Assembly: GCA_017626895.1 (NCBI GenBank)
Contig: JAGAHV010000130.1
Location: 1 to 33,523, forward strand
Source of the DNA: Ventricola sp017626895
GTDB taxonomy: Bacteria; Bacillota; Clostridia; Christensenellales; Aristaeellaceae
Direction: 5' to 3'
Length of the DNA stretch: 33,523 bases
Shown: piece by piece, positions 17,701-24,052 of the stretch
Position numbering within the stretch: position 1 is the stretch's first letter
Layout: every line of letters starts with the position of its first letter
Notes under the pieces: generated by a model
What the model was told of the DNA's origin: nothing
Database searches by the model: none
What the model saw: only the letters and a program-made list of their open reading frames with translations
Position numbers and translations under genes: made by a program

Positions 17701-18620
17701 ACCAGCATATAGGCCGGGGGATAATCGCAGAAATAGTCCGGCTCATAGAACGCAGCCGGTCCGCCCGAGGCCATTTTGGCCGCCCAGGCGCTGAAACAGC
17801 CGATGTCCACGCCATAGCCACTGATGTGCATGGACAGGATGACCCGAATCCCAAATGCAGCAAGAAGGACCAGGACCAGCGTGATCCGCTCCGCTTTCGG
17901 GTTCAGCCGGATGCCGCCCCGGATCAGCGGCAAAGACACGATTGCCCAGAGCGCACTGACCAGGAGCAGCACCGGAATCACCGGTACCTGACCGGGCTCT
18001 GTTTCCGCATCTCCGCCCGTCTCACTCTGTCCGATATACAGGGCTGTCGCGCCTACCGGCACCTCCGAGACCGCCTCCAGGCTGACATCCTTAAACCAGG
18101 CCTTGCCCGTGTTTTCCGAACCGTATCCGCCAAGGCGAATAGCCGCCGTGGCCTCTTTCTGATCCGCACCGGTCTGCACATACAGGGTAATCTCTTTGAA
18201 TTCCCCGTCCGTGTCGTGCAGATCACTGCTGGTTCCGTACGTCCCCAGGAACGACAGATTGGCTCCCAGGCCATCCCCGCATCCCTCGGCACGGACTTTC
18301 GCGCTGAACCGATAAAAGGTATTGGGACTGACTGAAACGGTCTGTTCAAAACGGGCATCATTGCTGCCGGCATTTTCGATCAGGGCCGCCTTTGTCCCGT
18401 CCTCCAGCGTCACAACTTCAAAAAACGTGGTTCCCGGACTGGTCACCCACATTCCGGTTTCCCAGTCCTCCGGCATTGACCCGTTCACCTCGCTGAACTG
18501 GCCGTTTCGAATCCGGTTCCCTTCCTCCGGCGTTTCCCGCCGCTCCAGGGTGCGAAATCCGATAACAAGCCCGATGATCAGCACAATGGCCAGTGCCAGG
18601 AATCCTTTCTTATGCTGCAT
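14730..18620 (-). CDS. Giant double GT-C mannosyltransferase-like protein
   Basis: The ATG at 18620 has GGAG at 8 nt; two earlier ATGs are too close to or before the SD. The 1296-residue protein is built from: a signal anchor; an extracellular jelly-roll, CBM-like domain (about 40-190); a first polytopic GT-C unit (about 215-640) with GVDIGCF and CDYPPAY; a second soluble beta domain (about 710-840, NETVTIDLGDSV); and a PMT/GT39-type unit (about 860-1290). The last unit has the acidic FDEIYHA motif followed by THPPLGK. PMT enzymes use polyprenyl-phosphate sugars outside the membrane to O-glycosylate proteins or polymers. Two complete GT-C cores in one chain is uncommon but seen in some Clostridia. 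It leads the glycosyltransferase cluster, behind its own promoter and a terminator. Confidence 0.85.
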   Translation of the reverse strand: MQHKKGFLALAIVLIIGLVIGFRTLERRETPEEGNRIRNGQFSEVNGSMPEDWETGMWVTSPGTTFFEVVTLEDGTKAALIENAGSNDARFEQTVSVSPNTFYRFSAKVRAEGCGDGLGANLSFLGTYGTSSDLHDTDGEFKEITLYVQTGADQKEATAAIRLGGYGSENTGKAWFKDVSLEAVSEVPVGATALYIGQSETGGDAETEPGQVPVIPVLLLVSALWAIVSLPLIRGGIRLNPKAERITLVLVLLAAFGIRVILSMHISGYGVDIGCFSAWAAKMASGGPAAFYEPDYFCDYPPAYMLVLGAVGHLVNVLGIGYSGMGIQIVLKLIPELCDLALALLLYVLIRRKWPKAALILSAVFAFNPAYIITGSCWGQIDSVAALLIVLFLSMARDGRWERAIPVFALAVLTKPQAGLLAPLGIFALIMEFRRKENVRRIWIGLAAAVAVTLVIVLPFSLKQESPLWLVDKYLSTLGSYDYATLSTGNLMFLLGGNWVENTRPLLGQVTYGQVGMTLMFLSMAAGIGFYLKKGRQYLYTSAAMTLQLVFVLGTKMHERYILAGLVLLLLAYAETEDVRLLLSFLLATAVTAVNVGIVLAYDYLIAPNMGIGYVISVMQLLSAALTVSAAVALLRGREPLRLPERTPVSGVPKAEPESARTEFLRDQLRRGLGGIVPLQRRDLLFMLAVTLVYLCVAFYDLGVTKAPQTGYISSAANETVTIDLGDSVRGQTYHIYYYGGISDTQFTVCTADSPDEMSPEERVVAYFDRGECFKWQAVRRPTLDENGRATGASGDMLTFSGRYIELVFDGAGSSLWEVAAVDENGKVLPAVGAAVTGAREGRAADPNTLIDEPDTVPLKPTYQNSMYFDEIYHARTGYEHAHSLSTYETTHPPLGKVFMSLCIRAMGMTPFAWRFAGALTGVLMLPVIYLLALQILGSARWAGLAECLLALDCMHFTQTRIATIDSFPVLFMMLMFLFMVRWMRRDFWRTPMPKLLAELALSGLFMGMAIASKWIGCYGAIGLAVLFFSRVLALYSQYRFAQRHPAEEGANLAHEFPRRMITTLLWCVVFFVLVPVVIYILSYIPYLSAYGKVRLDGTMMKRIWDAQVLMYDYHANLVAEHYFSSPWYEWPLIIKPMWYYSAAFPAAGMASSILAFGNPAIWWGCLAGMIFILLYSFVRNLLPALRVRPIRIDPLDRMMPVVVIGFLSAYLPWVLVSRLTFIYHYFASVPFIILALCMTLCYAERRWPGPVRILRIVYVVIALMLFIGFYPLASGYEVPRAWCDAMNWFGNWMWY

Positions 18621-18635
18621 GTACATTTCTCCAAT

Positions 18636-18673
18636 AAAAAACAGAATCTGCACATAAGCGTGCGCAGACTCTG
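18636..18673 (-). terminator. Leader terminator ahead of the glycan cluster
   Basis: On the minus strand CAGAGTCTGC pairs with GCAGATTCTG (10 bp, one G-U) around a 12-nt loop, followed by TTTTTT. It lies between the promoter at 18686-18714 and the start codon at 18620, so transcripts must read through it to express the cluster. It is a likely target of antitermination. Confidence 0.72.
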
Positions 18674-18685
18674 TGCAATGCCCAT

Positions 18686-18714
18686 ATTGTACTCGGTCAG
18701 AGGAAAAAAAGCAA
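18686..18714 (-). promoter_or_regulatory. Sigma-A-type promoter for the glycan cluster
   Basis: On the minus strand TTGCTT and TACAAT are separated by exactly 17 bp. The start point would lie near 18678, giving a leader of about 60 nt that consists mainly of the terminator hairpin. Confidence 0.55.
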
Positions 18715-18725
18715 TGTGCCCCTGA

Positions 18726-19325
18726 TCACCGGCGGTCCGTTTCCGGGCCTTCCTGCTGCCCTTCGATTTCATCCACCTTCACGACCTGGCAGAAATCGTA
18801 ATCGCATTCAATCACGCTTTTCCGGTTCGCCAGCATAAAGGAAACTGCCAGGACGCGCTCATCATCGCTTACTTTCTCAATGGTCATCTCAATTCCCTGC
18901 GGAAAACCGAGCAGTGCATACTCAAGCGGCCATCTGAACCTGACCCGGTCGCCCACCCGGATATCGATTTTTTCCGGAAGCTGCGCCTTCATAATCCGTT
19001 CCACTTCCTCCGCCGAAATGGCTGTCGGCCGCTTGTTCATCCCGACAAATCCGGTGACCCCGTACGTAAAGCGCACCGCATACCAGGTCTGTGTCGTCCG
19101 GATCATCTTCACAAAGACGTATCCCGGGAAAAGCTTCCGGTTTTTCTCGACCACTTTTCCGTTACGCAGGAACTTGACCAGCCTTGTGGGAATCATCGTC
19201 TCCTGCACAAAGACATCCGGATTTTCCGGATTCTCGATCTGCTTTTTCAGAAGAAGTGCGACGAGATCCTCACGCAGCGCCAGCGTACGCACAACGTACC
19301 AATGGGCAGTTTTTTCCGTTGCCAT
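18726..19325 (-). CDS. NusG paralogue, possible LoaP-type antiterminator
   Basis: The 199-residue protein has a NusG N-terminal domain (about 6-120) with HWYVVRTLALREDL, RKLFPGYVFVKM and YGVTGFVGMNKRP. The KOW-type C-terminal domain (about 128-185) is diverged: VGDRVRFRW is present but the usual glycine-containing KOW core and FGRxTPVEL segment are replaced. The gene is not next to secE or rplK, where housekeeping nusG normally sits. It directly precedes a 10-kb polysaccharide cluster. NusG paralogues such as LoaP and RfaH promote read-through of terminators in long polysaccharide operons. With the promoter and terminator just downstream, that role is likely here but inferred. A housekeeping NusG cannot be fully excluded. 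Confidence 0.85.
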   Translation of the reverse strand: MATEKTAHWYVVRTLALREDLVALLLKKQIENPENPDVFVQETMIPTRLVKFLRNGKVVEKNRKLFPGYVFVKMIRTTQTWYAVRFTYGVTGFVGMNKRPTAISAEEVERIMKAQLPEKIDIRVGDRVRFRWPLEYALLGFPQGIEMTIEKVSDDERVLAVSFMLANRKSVIECDYDFCQVVKVDEIEGQQEGPETDRR

Positions 19326-19347
19326 CTCTCCCGCTCCCGTTTCTGCT

Positions 19348-19376
19348 GCCGGAGCCGCCCGCGGTCAGACTCCGGC
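19348..19376 (-). promoter_or_regulatory. GC-rich hairpin in the NusG-paralogue leader
   Basis: GCCGGAG and CTCCGGC pair, enclosing CCGC-CC-GCGG with a 5-nt bulge. It sits 23 bp upstream of the start codon, in the 93-bp gap after rnhB, and lacks a T-run. It is a candidate RNA recognition hairpin or feedback site. Confidence 0.4.
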
Positions 19377-19418
19377 CTGTGTTTTCAGGTTAACCACCGA
19401 ACCGGTTCAATACAAGGT

Positions 19419-20045
19419 TCACCGGTCCGGCGAAACAAAGTGTCCGATAAAGGACCGCCGGTGAATCGGGCAGGGACCGTATTCCCGAAGCGCACGGATG
19501 TGCTCCGCCGTTCCGTATCCCTTGTTCCTGGCAAATCCGTACTGGGGATACTGCCGGTCATATTCTTTCATCAGGCGGTCCCTTTCCACCTTGGCCAGGA
19601 TGGAGGCCGCCGCGATGGAATAGCAGAGCGCATCCCCGTGCACGATGCCGCGCACCTCGCCCTCCACCTCCAGTGACTTTATCGCATCCACCAGGAACAG
19701 CCGGCAGGGGGCTTCTCTGGCCGCCTCCGCCATGGTGCGCCGGGTGGCCTCAAGAATATTGATCCGGTCGATTTCCTCCGGCTCCGCCATCACCACGCGG
19801 GCATAAACGGCCACTTTCATAATCTGCTCATACAGCATTTCGCGCCGTTTTTCCGTCAGCTGCTTGCTGTCATCCACATACAGCAGCAGCGGCTCCGGCG
19901 GCATGATGACACAGGCGGCCGCCACCGGCCCGCAAAGCGGTCCACGTCCGGCCTCATCCAAGCCGGCAAACACCGTCCCCTCTTTCCAGAGTTCCCGGTC
20001 CATCTGTGAAATGGCCTCAAGCCGTGCCTGCCAGTCCTTTTTCAT
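19419..20045 (-). CDS. rnhB: Ribonuclease HII
   Basis: The 208-residue protein has all expected RNase HII features: the DEAGRG catalytic start (D30, E31), LVDAIKS (D120) and the SIAAASILAKVERD segment with the last metal ligand (D156). The enzyme cuts RNA in RNA-DNA hybrids and removes single ribonucleotides from DNA. Its ATG overlaps the rbgA stop by 4 bp, giving translational coupling. The rplS-rbgA-rnhB order is typical of Bacillota. The length is normal and nothing is missing. Confidence 0.96.
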   Translation of the reverse strand: MKKDWQARLEAISQMDRELWKEGTVFAGLDEAGRGPLCGPVAAACVIMPPEPLLLYVDDSKQLTEKRREMLYEQIMKVAVYARVVMAEPEEIDRINILEATRRTMAEAAREAPCRLFLVDAIKSLEVEGEVRGIVHGDALCYSIAAASILAKVERDRLMKEYDRQYPQYGFARNKGYGTAEHIRALREYGPCPIHRRSFIGHFVSPDR

Positions 20046-21016
20046 GCCTGCTCCTCCGGTACCCGCTCAAGGGTCACCGCGCCCAGTTTCCCGGCGCGGA
20101 ATTCATCCAGGATCACTGCCGCGCCCCGGTCCATATCCACCTCGCCCCGGGCAACGATCCAGCCGCGTCCCCGGCACGCCTCGCAGAGCAGTTCCTCCCC
20201 CTCTGCGTCCATGTTCCGGATATGGAAGCGCGTCCGGATCGCCTCCGGATGCGTTTCCCGAAGGCGCATCAGGAGCTCTATGGCCATGGCCTGCTGGTCC
20301 AGCACCTGATCATTGATGGTGCCGATCAGGGCCAGCGCGCGGGCATCCTCCTGATTTTCAATCTTCGGCCACAGGAGTCCCGGCGTATCCAGCAGTTCCA
20401 GGTACGGATTGATCCGGACCCACTGATTGGATCGTGTCACACCGGGCCGGTCACCGGTCTTTGCCATCACCGAACCGCTGAGGCGGTTAATAAACGTCGA
20501 CTTGCCCACGTTGGGCACGCCCGCCACCATCAGCCGGACCGTCTTTTTCACCCCGCGCCGGGCAAGCGCTTCCACTTTTTCCCGGGTCAGATCCGAAATG
20601 CGGTCAAGCACGCTCCGGACGTTCCCCCTGAGTCCATTGTAGGAAAGACATTTTACGCCCTGACGCCGCAGAAATGCAAGCCATTTCTGTGTTTCCTCCG
20701 GTTCAGCCAGATCTGCCTTGTTCAGCACCAGCAGCCGCGGCTTTCCGGAGAGCAGCGCATCCAGATCCGGATTCCGGCTGGCCCCGGGGATCCGCGCATC
20801 GCACAGTTCAATCACGGCATCCGTCCGGGACAGCTGCTCAGCCAGAAGCCGCCTGGACCTGGCCATGTGCCCCGGGTACCAGTTGATTGTCCGCTCCGTC
20901 CGGATGATTTCCTCCTCTGCAGGCCTCAATGTTGGTCGTTTGCCGGAGCTGCTTTTGTCTGAAGCCTGGGTTTGACAATCTGTCGCTGCGCGACAGGGCC
21001 ACTCCTCCGGTATCAT
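20042..21016 (-). CDS. rbgA: Ribosome biogenesis GTPase RbgA (YlqF)
   Basis: This circularly permuted GTPase has G4 (LVLNKADLAEPEE) before G1 (AGVPNVGKSTFINRL) and G3 (LLDTPG), as in RbgA, which matures the 50S subunit. The conserved protein begins at TINWYPGHMARS, about 44 residues into the reading frame. An SD (AGGAGG at 20911-20916) lies just before that region, but no ATG, GTG or TTG follows it; the codon at the right spacing is ATC (20905). The next in-frame ATG is at 21016, upstream of the repeat, so translation from there reads the repeat as a 40-residue extension (324 residues in all). The true start is unresolved. The upstream neighbour is rplS. Confidence 0.93.
   Translation of the reverse strand: MIPEEWPCRAATDCQTQASDKSSSGKRPTLRPAEEEIIRTERTINWYPGHMARSRRLLAEQLSRTDAVIELCDARIPGASRNPDLDALLSGKPRLLVLNKADLAEPEETQKWLAFLRRQGVKCLSYNGLRGNVRSVLDRISDLTREKVEALARRGVKKTVRLMVAGVPNVGKSTFINRLSGSVMAKTGDRPGVTRSNQWVRINPYLELLDTPGLLWPKIENQEDARALALIGTINDQVLDQQAMAIELLMRLRETHPEAIRTRFHIRNMDAEGEELLCEACRGRGWIVARGEVDMDRGAAVILDEFRAGKLGAVTLERVPEEQA
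20916..21005 (-). repeat. SD-bearing structured repeat, copy B1
   Basis: A 90-bp unit in sense orientation before rbgA: GGAGTGGC, core hairpin CTGTCGC-GCA-GCGACAG, outer closing GCAGCTCC, CAAACGACCAACATTGAGG, then CCTGCAGA and the GGAGG SD. It is open in the rbgA frame. Confidence 0.8.
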
Positions 21017-21111
21017 TTCCGTCACCTATATGAGCCCTCCGTTGGTCCAGTGGCACTGACGTTTTCCGGGCACCTGTCTGACCAACTGCCGCCTGTGGGC
21101 AGGCCCACTCC
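21006..21111 (-). repeat. Diverged repeat copy B2
   Basis: It aligns to the unit over its first 45 bp (GGAGTGGGCCTGCCCACAGG, then CGGCAGTTGGTCAGACAGG). The core stem is changed on both sides to CTGCC/GGCAG, and the outer pairing becomes AGTGG/CCACT. It ends near AGGTGACGGAA, an SD-like site for the ATG at 21016. It stands in tandem with B1, like the array at 26659-26931. Confidence 0.6.
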
Positions 21112-21182
21112 TCTCTGTTTGTCGTCGCTGACACGTTCTGTCCGGTCCATGCACATTTTCTGCCCGGAACGCCCTTTGCAAG

Positions 21183-21212
21183 AAAAGGAGCAGACTTTCA
21201 TCTGCTCCTTTT
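21183..21212. terminator. rplS terminator
   Basis: A 12-bp perfect stem, AAAAGGAGCAGA / TCTGCTCCTTTT, has a 6-nt loop. On the minus strand it is followed by CTTG after the TTTT arm. It separates rplS from rbgA, suggesting rbgA has its own leader. Confidence 0.75.
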
Positions 21213-21241
21213 CCTGAATCCCCATTGGGGAATAAGCACAA

Positions 21242-21583
21242 TTATTTTTCCTTAATCTTGGCTGCCTTGCCGGACAGTTCACGCAGATAATACAGTTTTG
21301 CCCGACGGACTTTGCCGCGACGCAGGACTGTGATCTTGTCAAGACGCGGGGAATGCAGCGGGAACGTACGCTCAACACCGATGCCATAAGAGACACGGCG
21401 CAGGGTGAACGTTTCACGAACACTGCCGTTGCGCTTTGCAATGCAGATTCCTTCAAAGGCCTGCAGACGCTCGCGATCGCCTTCAACAACCTTCACCATG
21501 ACGCGCAGGGTATCACCTACGTTGAACTTGGGAAGATCCTTCTTGAGCTGCTCACTCTCGATCGCACGGATGATCTCGTTCAT
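21242..21583 (-). CDS. rplS: 50S ribosomal protein L19
   Basis: The 113-residue protein starts MNEIIRAIESEQLKKDLPKF at ATG 21583 with AAAGGAG upstream. VKVVEGDRERLQAFEGICIA, RRVSYGIGVERTFPLHSP and a basic KVRRAKLYYLREL tail are diagnostic of L19, which sits at the 30S-50S interface. The length is normal. A longer frame to 21616 lacks support. It has its own promoter at 21664-21693 and a terminator downstream. Confidence 0.97.
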   Translation of the reverse strand: MNEIIRAIESEQLKKDLPKFNVGDTLRVMVKVVEGDRERLQAFEGICIAKRNGSVRETFTLRRVSYGIGVERTFPLHSPRLDKITVLRRGKVRRAKLYYLRELSGKAAKIKEK

Positions 21584-21663
21584 TGGTCGATTTCTCCTTT
21601 CACCATAGACGTTCATATCCAGCCCCTAAAGACGATAGCGGAACGCCCGTTTCACGATTTGCG

Positions 21664-21693
21664 ATTATACCACAGTTCTATCCGCAGATACAA
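21664..21693 (-). promoter_or_regulatory. rplS promoter
   Basis: On the minus strand TTGTAT and TATAAT are 18 bp apart, upstream of rplS. The predicted leader is about 70 nt. Confidence 0.65.
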
Positions 21694-21856
21694 CAGCAAA
21701 TTTGCTATTTTGGAAATTTTGCAGAGCTTCAAAAATTCCCATTTCATAATTTCTTGACTTTACAGTAACAGATAAGTAAAATGGTTATCAGATAGATGGA
21801 GTCTGGCGTATTTGAAAAGAAGCTTTACTTTCTCATTCCATTTACCATTTTCACCC

Positions 21857-22153
21857 ATGAGAAGTATCATAGAGATGACAAAGGTGGTTCTTAAGAACAT
21901 CGCCAGAAAGGATGAAAAAGCAAAGGAAGGAGTGAATTCTGTCATGGGTGGAAGGATTTTGGAACATGAGAGCAAGACCATTCATAACGAAGGTCGGAGG
22001 GATGGACAGATGGAAGAGAAGCAGGCCACAGCGATACGTCTGTTCAAAATGGGGACAAAGGCAGAAGACATTTCGTACATCGTTGACGCCAGCATTGACC
22101 TCGTCAGGCAGTGGATTAGCGCTCCGGCGAACACAACGACTCAAACAATCTAA
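21857..22153 (+). pseudogene. C-terminal fragment of an Rpn/PD-(D/E)XK transposase-like nuclease
   Basis: The readable protein (about 98 residues: RSIIEMTKVVLKNIARKD..., GGRILEHESKTIHNEGRRDG, EEKQATAIRLFKMGTKAEDI) resembles the C-terminal tail of Rpn-family nucleases. It has the NxGRRxGxxEEK linker and a terminal helix-turn-helix-like segment. The N-terminal nuclease core is absent and replaced by unrelated AT-rich sequence. It is therefore a truncated remnant. These proteins promote RecA-independent recombination or act in phage defence. Confidence 0.6.
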
Positions 22154-22166
22154 CGATGCAGATTCG

Positions 22167-22216
22167 AACGCTCTCCAATCCCCATACCGACAGGTTTTGG
22201 CGGTGCGGAGAGCGTT
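22167..22216. terminator. Inverted repeat after the Rpn fragment
   Basis: AACGCTCTCC and GGAGAGCGTT pair over a 30-nt interior, followed by TCCGTGTTTATT. It is a weak terminator candidate for the fragment. Confidence 0.4.
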
Positions 22217-22359
22217 TCCGTGTTTATTGTTGAATGCTGTGAAAAAATGCCCGCCAAAGGACGAGCATGCAGACAATTCGGATTTTCAGGCTGATTGTTT
22301 CAATATCGATCGGCGTCAGTTTCCCGATTTTTTTCGAGCCTTCGTGATATAACTCGATT

Positions 22360-22689
22360 TCAGCCCACCACACTTTCCACGGTCTGATCGTCATCCCAGT
22401 CTTCATCGTCATCGGCTGGGAGAATTGGATTTCCCTTTGCACTGATCGCCGGCGTAATGATGTCTCTTCCTGATTCTTTCGCAAATCTTCGGATTCGGTC
22501 CGCAGCAGTCTCAAGAGGTTCCTACTTTTTGAAATAATCCTTCATGGATTCTGCTGTGCTTTCGATGTGCATGACACCCAGCGCGTAAACAAACGTCCAT
22601 GGAGAACCCTTTTTTTGTGACAGTTCGCGAAGACCTGATGCGGAATACCTTCCATGAATAAGCATACACATCCCTATCCGGAAAAGCAT
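22360..22689 (-). pseudogene. C-terminal fragment of a Panacea/SocA-like protein, internal stop
   Basis: The frame from 22689 reads ...GRYSASGLRELSQKKGSPW..., then MHIESTAESMKDYFKK and TAG at 22522. The S-x-x-x-L-x-x-x-S-x-x-x-GSPW pattern with an xIKxYF-type end resembles the last third of DUF4065/Panacea (SocA) antitoxin-like proteins. The same frame stays open after the TAG for 53 codons (EPLETAADRIRRFAKESGRD..., acidic end DDDEDWDDD) to a TGA at 22360, so an in-frame nonsense change is plausible. The N-terminal two thirds are missing. The family call rests on about 40 residues. Confidence 0.45.
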
Positions 22690-22800
22690 TTCTTTCTTTT
22701 TTCGAAGTCCGGATTTACAGATGCATGCGCGAAGCGGGCAAACGAGCTGGGACGTGTGTATCTGGTACTGTTTAAAGAGATGGTCCCAGAATCATGTTGA
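22654..22800 (+). pseudogene. C-terminal fragment of a DUF234-type AAA ATPase
   Basis: The 48-residue frame MNKHTHPYPEKHFFLFSKSG, then FTDACAKRANELGRVYLVLF resembles the extreme C-terminus of archaeal-type AAA ATPases fused to a DUF234 nuclease-like domain (typically FSKSGFTxxC...ELGNVxLV). Everything upstream is gone, and the opposite strand carries another fragment overlapping the first 36 bp. It is a relic of an excised or decayed gene. Confidence 0.5.
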
Positions 22801-22812
22801 AGCGTTATCCAA

Positions 22813-22848
22813 CGAAATCAGGGGCCGGAAAACCGGCCCCTGATTTCG
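22813..22848. terminator. Strong terminator hairpin
   Basis: A 16-bp perfect stem (CGAAATCAGGGGCCGG and complement) has an AAAA loop. The following T-rich stretch (CTTTATTCTT) is on the plus strand. It lies just after the methyltransferase stop and probably isolates the RlmI-RNase J transcript from the fragments. Confidence 0.75.
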
Positions 22849-22875
22849 CTTTATTCTTAATGGTTCTGCTAAGAT

Positions 22876-24051
22876 CTAATCCAGCATTCTCAGCCACACA
22901 CTCTTCAGGTAATGGCTCTCCGGATATCCCGCCAGAACAGGATGATCTATGTCCTGCCTCCTGAGATCAAGGAGCTGTACCTGACGGTGCAGGTCCTGCG
23001 CCGCCGAATAGACGGTATTGAGGAACGTCTCCTCCGGCATATGGTAGGAACAGGAATGCGTGGCCAGGATGCCCTCCGCCGGAAGAAGCCGCATGGCCGA
23101 GAGGGCAATTTCCTTGTATCCCCGGCAGGCGTTTTCAAGGTTGGCATGTGCCTTGGTAAAGGCAGGCGGGTCCAGCACGATGACATCAAAGGATGTTCCC
23201 GTTCGGACCTGCTCACGGAGGTAATCAAAGGCATTCTCACAGACCGCCTGAATATCGAATCCGTTCAGCGCGGCATTGGTACGGATCAGGGACACCGCTG
23301 CCTCGCTGATGTCCACCGCCGTCACCTCCGCGGCGCCAGCCGCGGCCGCGTTGAGCGCAAATCCGCCGGCATAAGAAAAGCAGTCCAGCACCCGGGCGCC
23401 TTTGGCAAACTGGCGCAGATACAGATGATTGGCTTTCTGATCCAGGAAGGATCCTGTTTTCTGTCCGCCCCGGATATCCACCTGCATGCGAAGCCCGTTT
23501 TCCTCAATCAGGAGCTGTTCCGGCAGCGTCCCGAAATATTCCCGGGTATAACAGGTCATGCCCTCTTTTTCCCGGATCCGGTCATCATTGGCCAGATACA
23601 GACACGCCGGCTTCACGCACTCAAGCAGCGTATCGGCAATCACGTCCGTGTACTTTTCCATGCCCAGCGTCAGGATCTGCAGAACCGTCACCGGACCGAA
23701 CCGGTCACAGATCACCCCGGGCAGCCGGTCTGCCTCCCCGTACAAAAGGCGGCAGCTGTCCGTCCCCGGACGGGCCAGAACCGGTCCCCGGGCCCGGACC
23801 GCCTGACGCACCCGTTCACGGATCAGTTCCTCCGTCACCTCTGTCCGGTCATGAGTCAGAAGGCGCACACGCAGGAGTGAATTGGCATTATACAGCCCAT
23901 ACCCAAGAAAACGTCCGCGAAAATCGACCGTTTCCACCAGATCGCCGTTTTCCGGCGTTCCCTCGATCCGTTCGATTTCATTTCCGTATACCCAGGGATG
24001 CCCGTGAATCAGCTTTTTCTGTCTTCCGTTGAGCACATGTACTGTTGCCAT
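22876..24051 (-). CDS. rlmI: RlmI-like 23S rRNA cytosine methyltransferase
   Basis: The 391-residue protein has an N-terminal PUA domain (about 1-75: GRQKKLIHGHPWVYGNEI), then a middle RlmI domain, then a Rossmann methyltransferase. SAM motif I is VLDCFSYAGGFALNAA; motif IV is VIVLDPPAFTK. THSCSYHM carries the cysteine expected in RlmI-type m5C enzymes. RlmI methylates C1962 of 23S rRNA in E. coli; the Bacillota proteins of this architecture are assumed similar. The gene starts 1 nt after the RNase J stop, so the two RNA-acting genes share a transcript. Confidence 0.88.
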   Translation of the reverse strand: MATVHVLNGRQKKLIHGHPWVYGNEIERIEGTPENGDLVETVDFRGRFLGYGLYNANSLLRVRLLTHDRTEVTEELIRERVRQAVRARGPVLARPGTDSCRLLYGEADRLPGVICDRFGPVTVLQILTLGMEKYTDVIADTLLECVKPACLYLANDDRIREKEGMTCYTREYFGTLPEQLLIEENGLRMQVDIRGGQKTGSFLDQKANHLYLRQFAKGARVLDCFSYAGGFALNAAAAGAAEVTAVDISEAAVSLIRTNAALNGFDIQAVCENAFDYLREQVRTGTSFDVIVLDPPAFTKAHANLENACRGYKEIALSAMRLLPAEGILATHSCSYHMPEETFLNTVYSAAQDLHRQVQLLDLRRQDIDHPVLAGYPESHYLKSVWLRMLD

Positions 24052-24052
24052 C

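Noticed and set aside
16416..18335. 639-aa open frame on the plus strand
   Set aside because: It is the shadow of the double GT-C gene; the translation is H/Q/R-rich and matches no family.
22224..22514. 96-aa minus-strand protein
   Set aside because: The neighbouring frame continues the Panacea-like fragment with an acidic tail instead; this frame has no SD and no family resemblance.
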